NCBI GenBank assembly: GCA_017941505.1 | Contig: JAGAWH010000086.1 | Span: 1 to 6,549, forward strand | Direction: 5' to 3' | Source of the DNA: Faecalicoccus sp. | GTDB lineage: Bacteria > Bacillota_I > Bacilli_A > Erysipelotrichales > Erysipelotrichaceae | DNA length: 6,549 nt | Part shown: positions 5,101-6,549 of the stretch, in pieces | Position numbering within the stretch: the first letter of the stretch is position 1 | Layout of the letters: the number at the start of each line of letters is the position of its first letter | Program-made: the position numbers and the translations under genes | The notes under the pieces: generated by a model | Told to the model about the DNA's origin: nothing | What the model saw: only the letters and a program-made list of their open reading frames with translations | Databases searched by the model: none

Positions 5101-6549
5101 CTAATCTTTGTCTTTGATCCAGGCATCCAGATGAATATTGATCCCTGCGAATATGCAGAAGAACGCATTCTTTGGACCGTTGCGGATCGTCATCTGGTGC
5201 AGATGGTAATCATTCAGGACACGGTTGTTTATTCGTTCTGTGCATGTCCTGTTTTTATAGATCTTCTTCCACTTCTCCGACCGATATAGAAGAGGCCCGC
5301 CATTGCGCGCATCATCACCGTCATTGATGTATACGACCCTTCCGTAATCCGATGAACTGCACTGGTCCTTAAGAGGACAGGAATCTACCTTGCCCATAAC
5401 GTATGGGCACCGGAACTTTCGTCTGCAGCGGTTGTAATCATAGCCATGGTTGATCATTTCATGACCTGCCATGCAGACCGGAATACCGTTTGAACTGAGA
5501 TTTGACTTCTCCGAATTCGATTTAGATGAATCTCTTCTTGGATTCCGGTCGATAACAGGGATAATATGATTAAGACAAAGATATTGGTAAATGGGCAGAC
5601 TGTCAGAAGCAGAATCCAGACACATATACTTGGGACGGAGGTCTGGGTTCATATCGAGAAGCTGGGCGGTTGCTGAAACGGAGGTCAGCGCATCATGCCT
5701 GGAAGCTTTCTCCAGAGAGATGAAGACAGGCAGATCAATATTTCTCGAGGGATTGTGATAGGAAATATTGTAGAAGGTAAAGCCAAGATAGAAGGAATCA
5801 AGGCTTGAATCCCATCCAAAATCGGCGTCAGGTGCTGAGAAGCGGTAAACAGGATCATCGTCATTTCCGGCGGAGGCTTTATGGCCGCTGCGGGAAGCAT
5901 GGATATGTAGAGAAGAACCATCCCCGGACAGGATCAGTTCTTTCTGATCGATGAAGCCTAGATCAAGGGACGGGATGACAGCTAGAGAATTAAACAGGGA
6001 CTGAAGCATAAACATCATCCTGTCACGGTCGCTATCAGCACCATCTTTATATTTGTCGAGCAGAGAGTATGTATCGGTATGAGAGTAATTGATCAGCTTT
6101 TCGCCGTGCTTCGGTTTTTTCTTCGGTTGCTTCTTATAGTGTTCCTTTGGATAAAGTTCATCCATATGCGGATCGACGCCGGTAAGACGGATGATGAAAT
6201 CGTAATGAGAAGCCTTTGAAGGAGGCTGAAAGGAGCCAAGGAGATACTGAAGAAGAGAATCCGAATGCAGATCCTCGCACCAGCGGTGGATAGAAGTATA
6301 TCCAAAGTGCTGTATAAGGATAAAAGAGCGAATGAATAAAGAAGGATCGATGGCACGCCTACCGAAAGGAGAATAGAGCGAAAAAAGAAGATCCGAAGCG
6401 AGGGCGGGATTGAGCTTCTTCATTTTATGGAGAGCAGAACGAAAGAGCTTAGAGGAAAGACGTTTCTTCTGAGCAGGATCAAGATGAATGGATTCCGACT
6501 TGAGGAAGGCACGGTGTTCCCAGGTCGAAGAAATATGGTCGAGCAATTA
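4961..6549 (-). mobile_element. Insertion sequence, right portion of the window, DDE transposase type (boundaries uncertain)
   Basis: A single long transposase gene with a short symmetrical non-coding 3' flank, next to a housekeeping gene that has its own terminator, is the usual look of an insertion sequence. The transposase resembles the IS1182-like branch of IS5/IS4-type DDE enzymes. One end should lie between 4921 and 5100. The other end is outside the window, so neither terminal inverted repeats nor a target duplication can be verified. Confidence 0.6.
5101..6546 (-). CDS. DDE transposase, IS1182-like
   Basis: This 481-residue protein is predicted to cut and join IS ends through a DDE (RNase H-like) active site. 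An N-terminal DUF772/InsH-like helical domain covers about 45-120, including RRAIDPSLFIRSFILIQHFGY (63-83). A basic linker follows (138-149). Likely catalytic residues are Asp209 in ILSGDGSSLHI, Asp311 in MCLDSASDS and Glu437 in NRTCTERINNR. Four cysteines at 374, 380, 390 and 396 (CRRKFRC and CPLKDQC) form a probable zinc-binding insertion, as in IS1182-type enzymes. The reading frame opens at TTG (6546) directly after an in-frame TAA (6549-6547). The first in-frame ATG is Met42, which would cost conserved-looking sequence. So TTG is the start, or the true 5' end was lost by a frameshift. Its ribosome binding site would lie outside the window. Family subclass is moderately sure. Confidence 0.85.
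   Translation of the reverse strand: MLDHISSTWEHRAFLKSESIHLDPAQKKRLSSKLFRSALHKMKKLNPALASDLLFSLYSPFGRRAIDPSLFIRSFILIQHFGYTSIHRWCEDLHSDSLLQYLLGSFQPPSKASHYDFIIRLTGVDPHMDELYPKEHYKKQPKKKPKHGEKLINYSHTDTYSLLDKYKDGADSDRDRMMFMLQSLFNSLAVIPSLDLGFIDQKELILSGDGSSLHIHASRSGHKASAGNDDDPVYRFSAPDADFGWDSSLDSFYLGFTFYNISYHNPSRNIDLPVFISLEKASRHDALTSVSATAQLLDMNPDLRPKYMCLDSASDSLPIYQYLCLNHIIPVIDRNPRRDSSKSNSEKSNLSSNGIPVCMAGHEMINHGYDYNRCRRKFRCPYVMGKVDSCPLKDQCSSSDYGRVVYINDGDDARNGGPLLYRSEKWKKIYKNRTCTERINNRVLNDYHLHQMTIRNGPKNAFFCIFAGINIHLDAWIKDKD

Noticed and set aside
1..6549. The two possible mobile genes at the edges read as a composite transposon carrying the metabolic genes
   Set aside because: The left fragment does not resemble the right transposase, and the genes between are core metabolic genes with native-looking promoters and codon use.

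Overview
The window carries an ordinary set of central-metabolism genes from a low-to-moderate GC Bacillota (Firmicutes). AGGAGG-type ribosome binding sites, textbook sigma-A promoters, CcpA-type cre boxes and U-tailed terminators all point that way. The style of the proteins and of the flanking transposase suggests the Erysipelotrichia or a related gut lineage, but that is an impression and not a demonstrated placement.

Layout. Positions 1-54 hold the first codons of a minus-strand gene cut by the window edge, possibly transposase-related. Positions 55-215 are a divergent regulatory region with a cre box and an extended -10 promoter. Positions 216-1916 (+) encode a phosphoglucomutase/phosphomannomutase-type phospho-sugar mutase (pgcA). 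Two back-to-back terminators follow (about 1930-1995). Positions 1984-3641 (-) form a two-gene operon read from the right: an Lrp/AsnC-family regulator, then a PLP-dependent class I/II aminotransferase, overlapping as TAATG. The pair resembles Bacillus subtilis alaR-alaT (yugG-yugH). Positions 3642-3857 are a divergent control region. Positions 3858-4871 (+) encode glyceraldehyde-3-phosphate dehydrogenase (gap), followed by a strong terminator. From about 4921 to the right edge there appears to be an insertion sequence with a DDE transposase on the minus strand (5101-6546).

How the genes fit together. pgcA sets the glucose-6-phosphate/glucose-1-phosphate branch, gap drives lower glycolysis, and the aminotransferase probably converts the glycolytic end product pyruvate to alanine or a related amino acid. 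The most useful regulatory reading is the placement of the two cre-like sites. The pgcA site overlaps the -35 element, which suggests repression. The gap-proximal site is centred at about -56.5 from the predicted start, a position seen in CcpA-activated promoters.

I found no convincing undescribed multi-gene system. The points worth checking are regulatory architectures and the state of the mobile-element ends.
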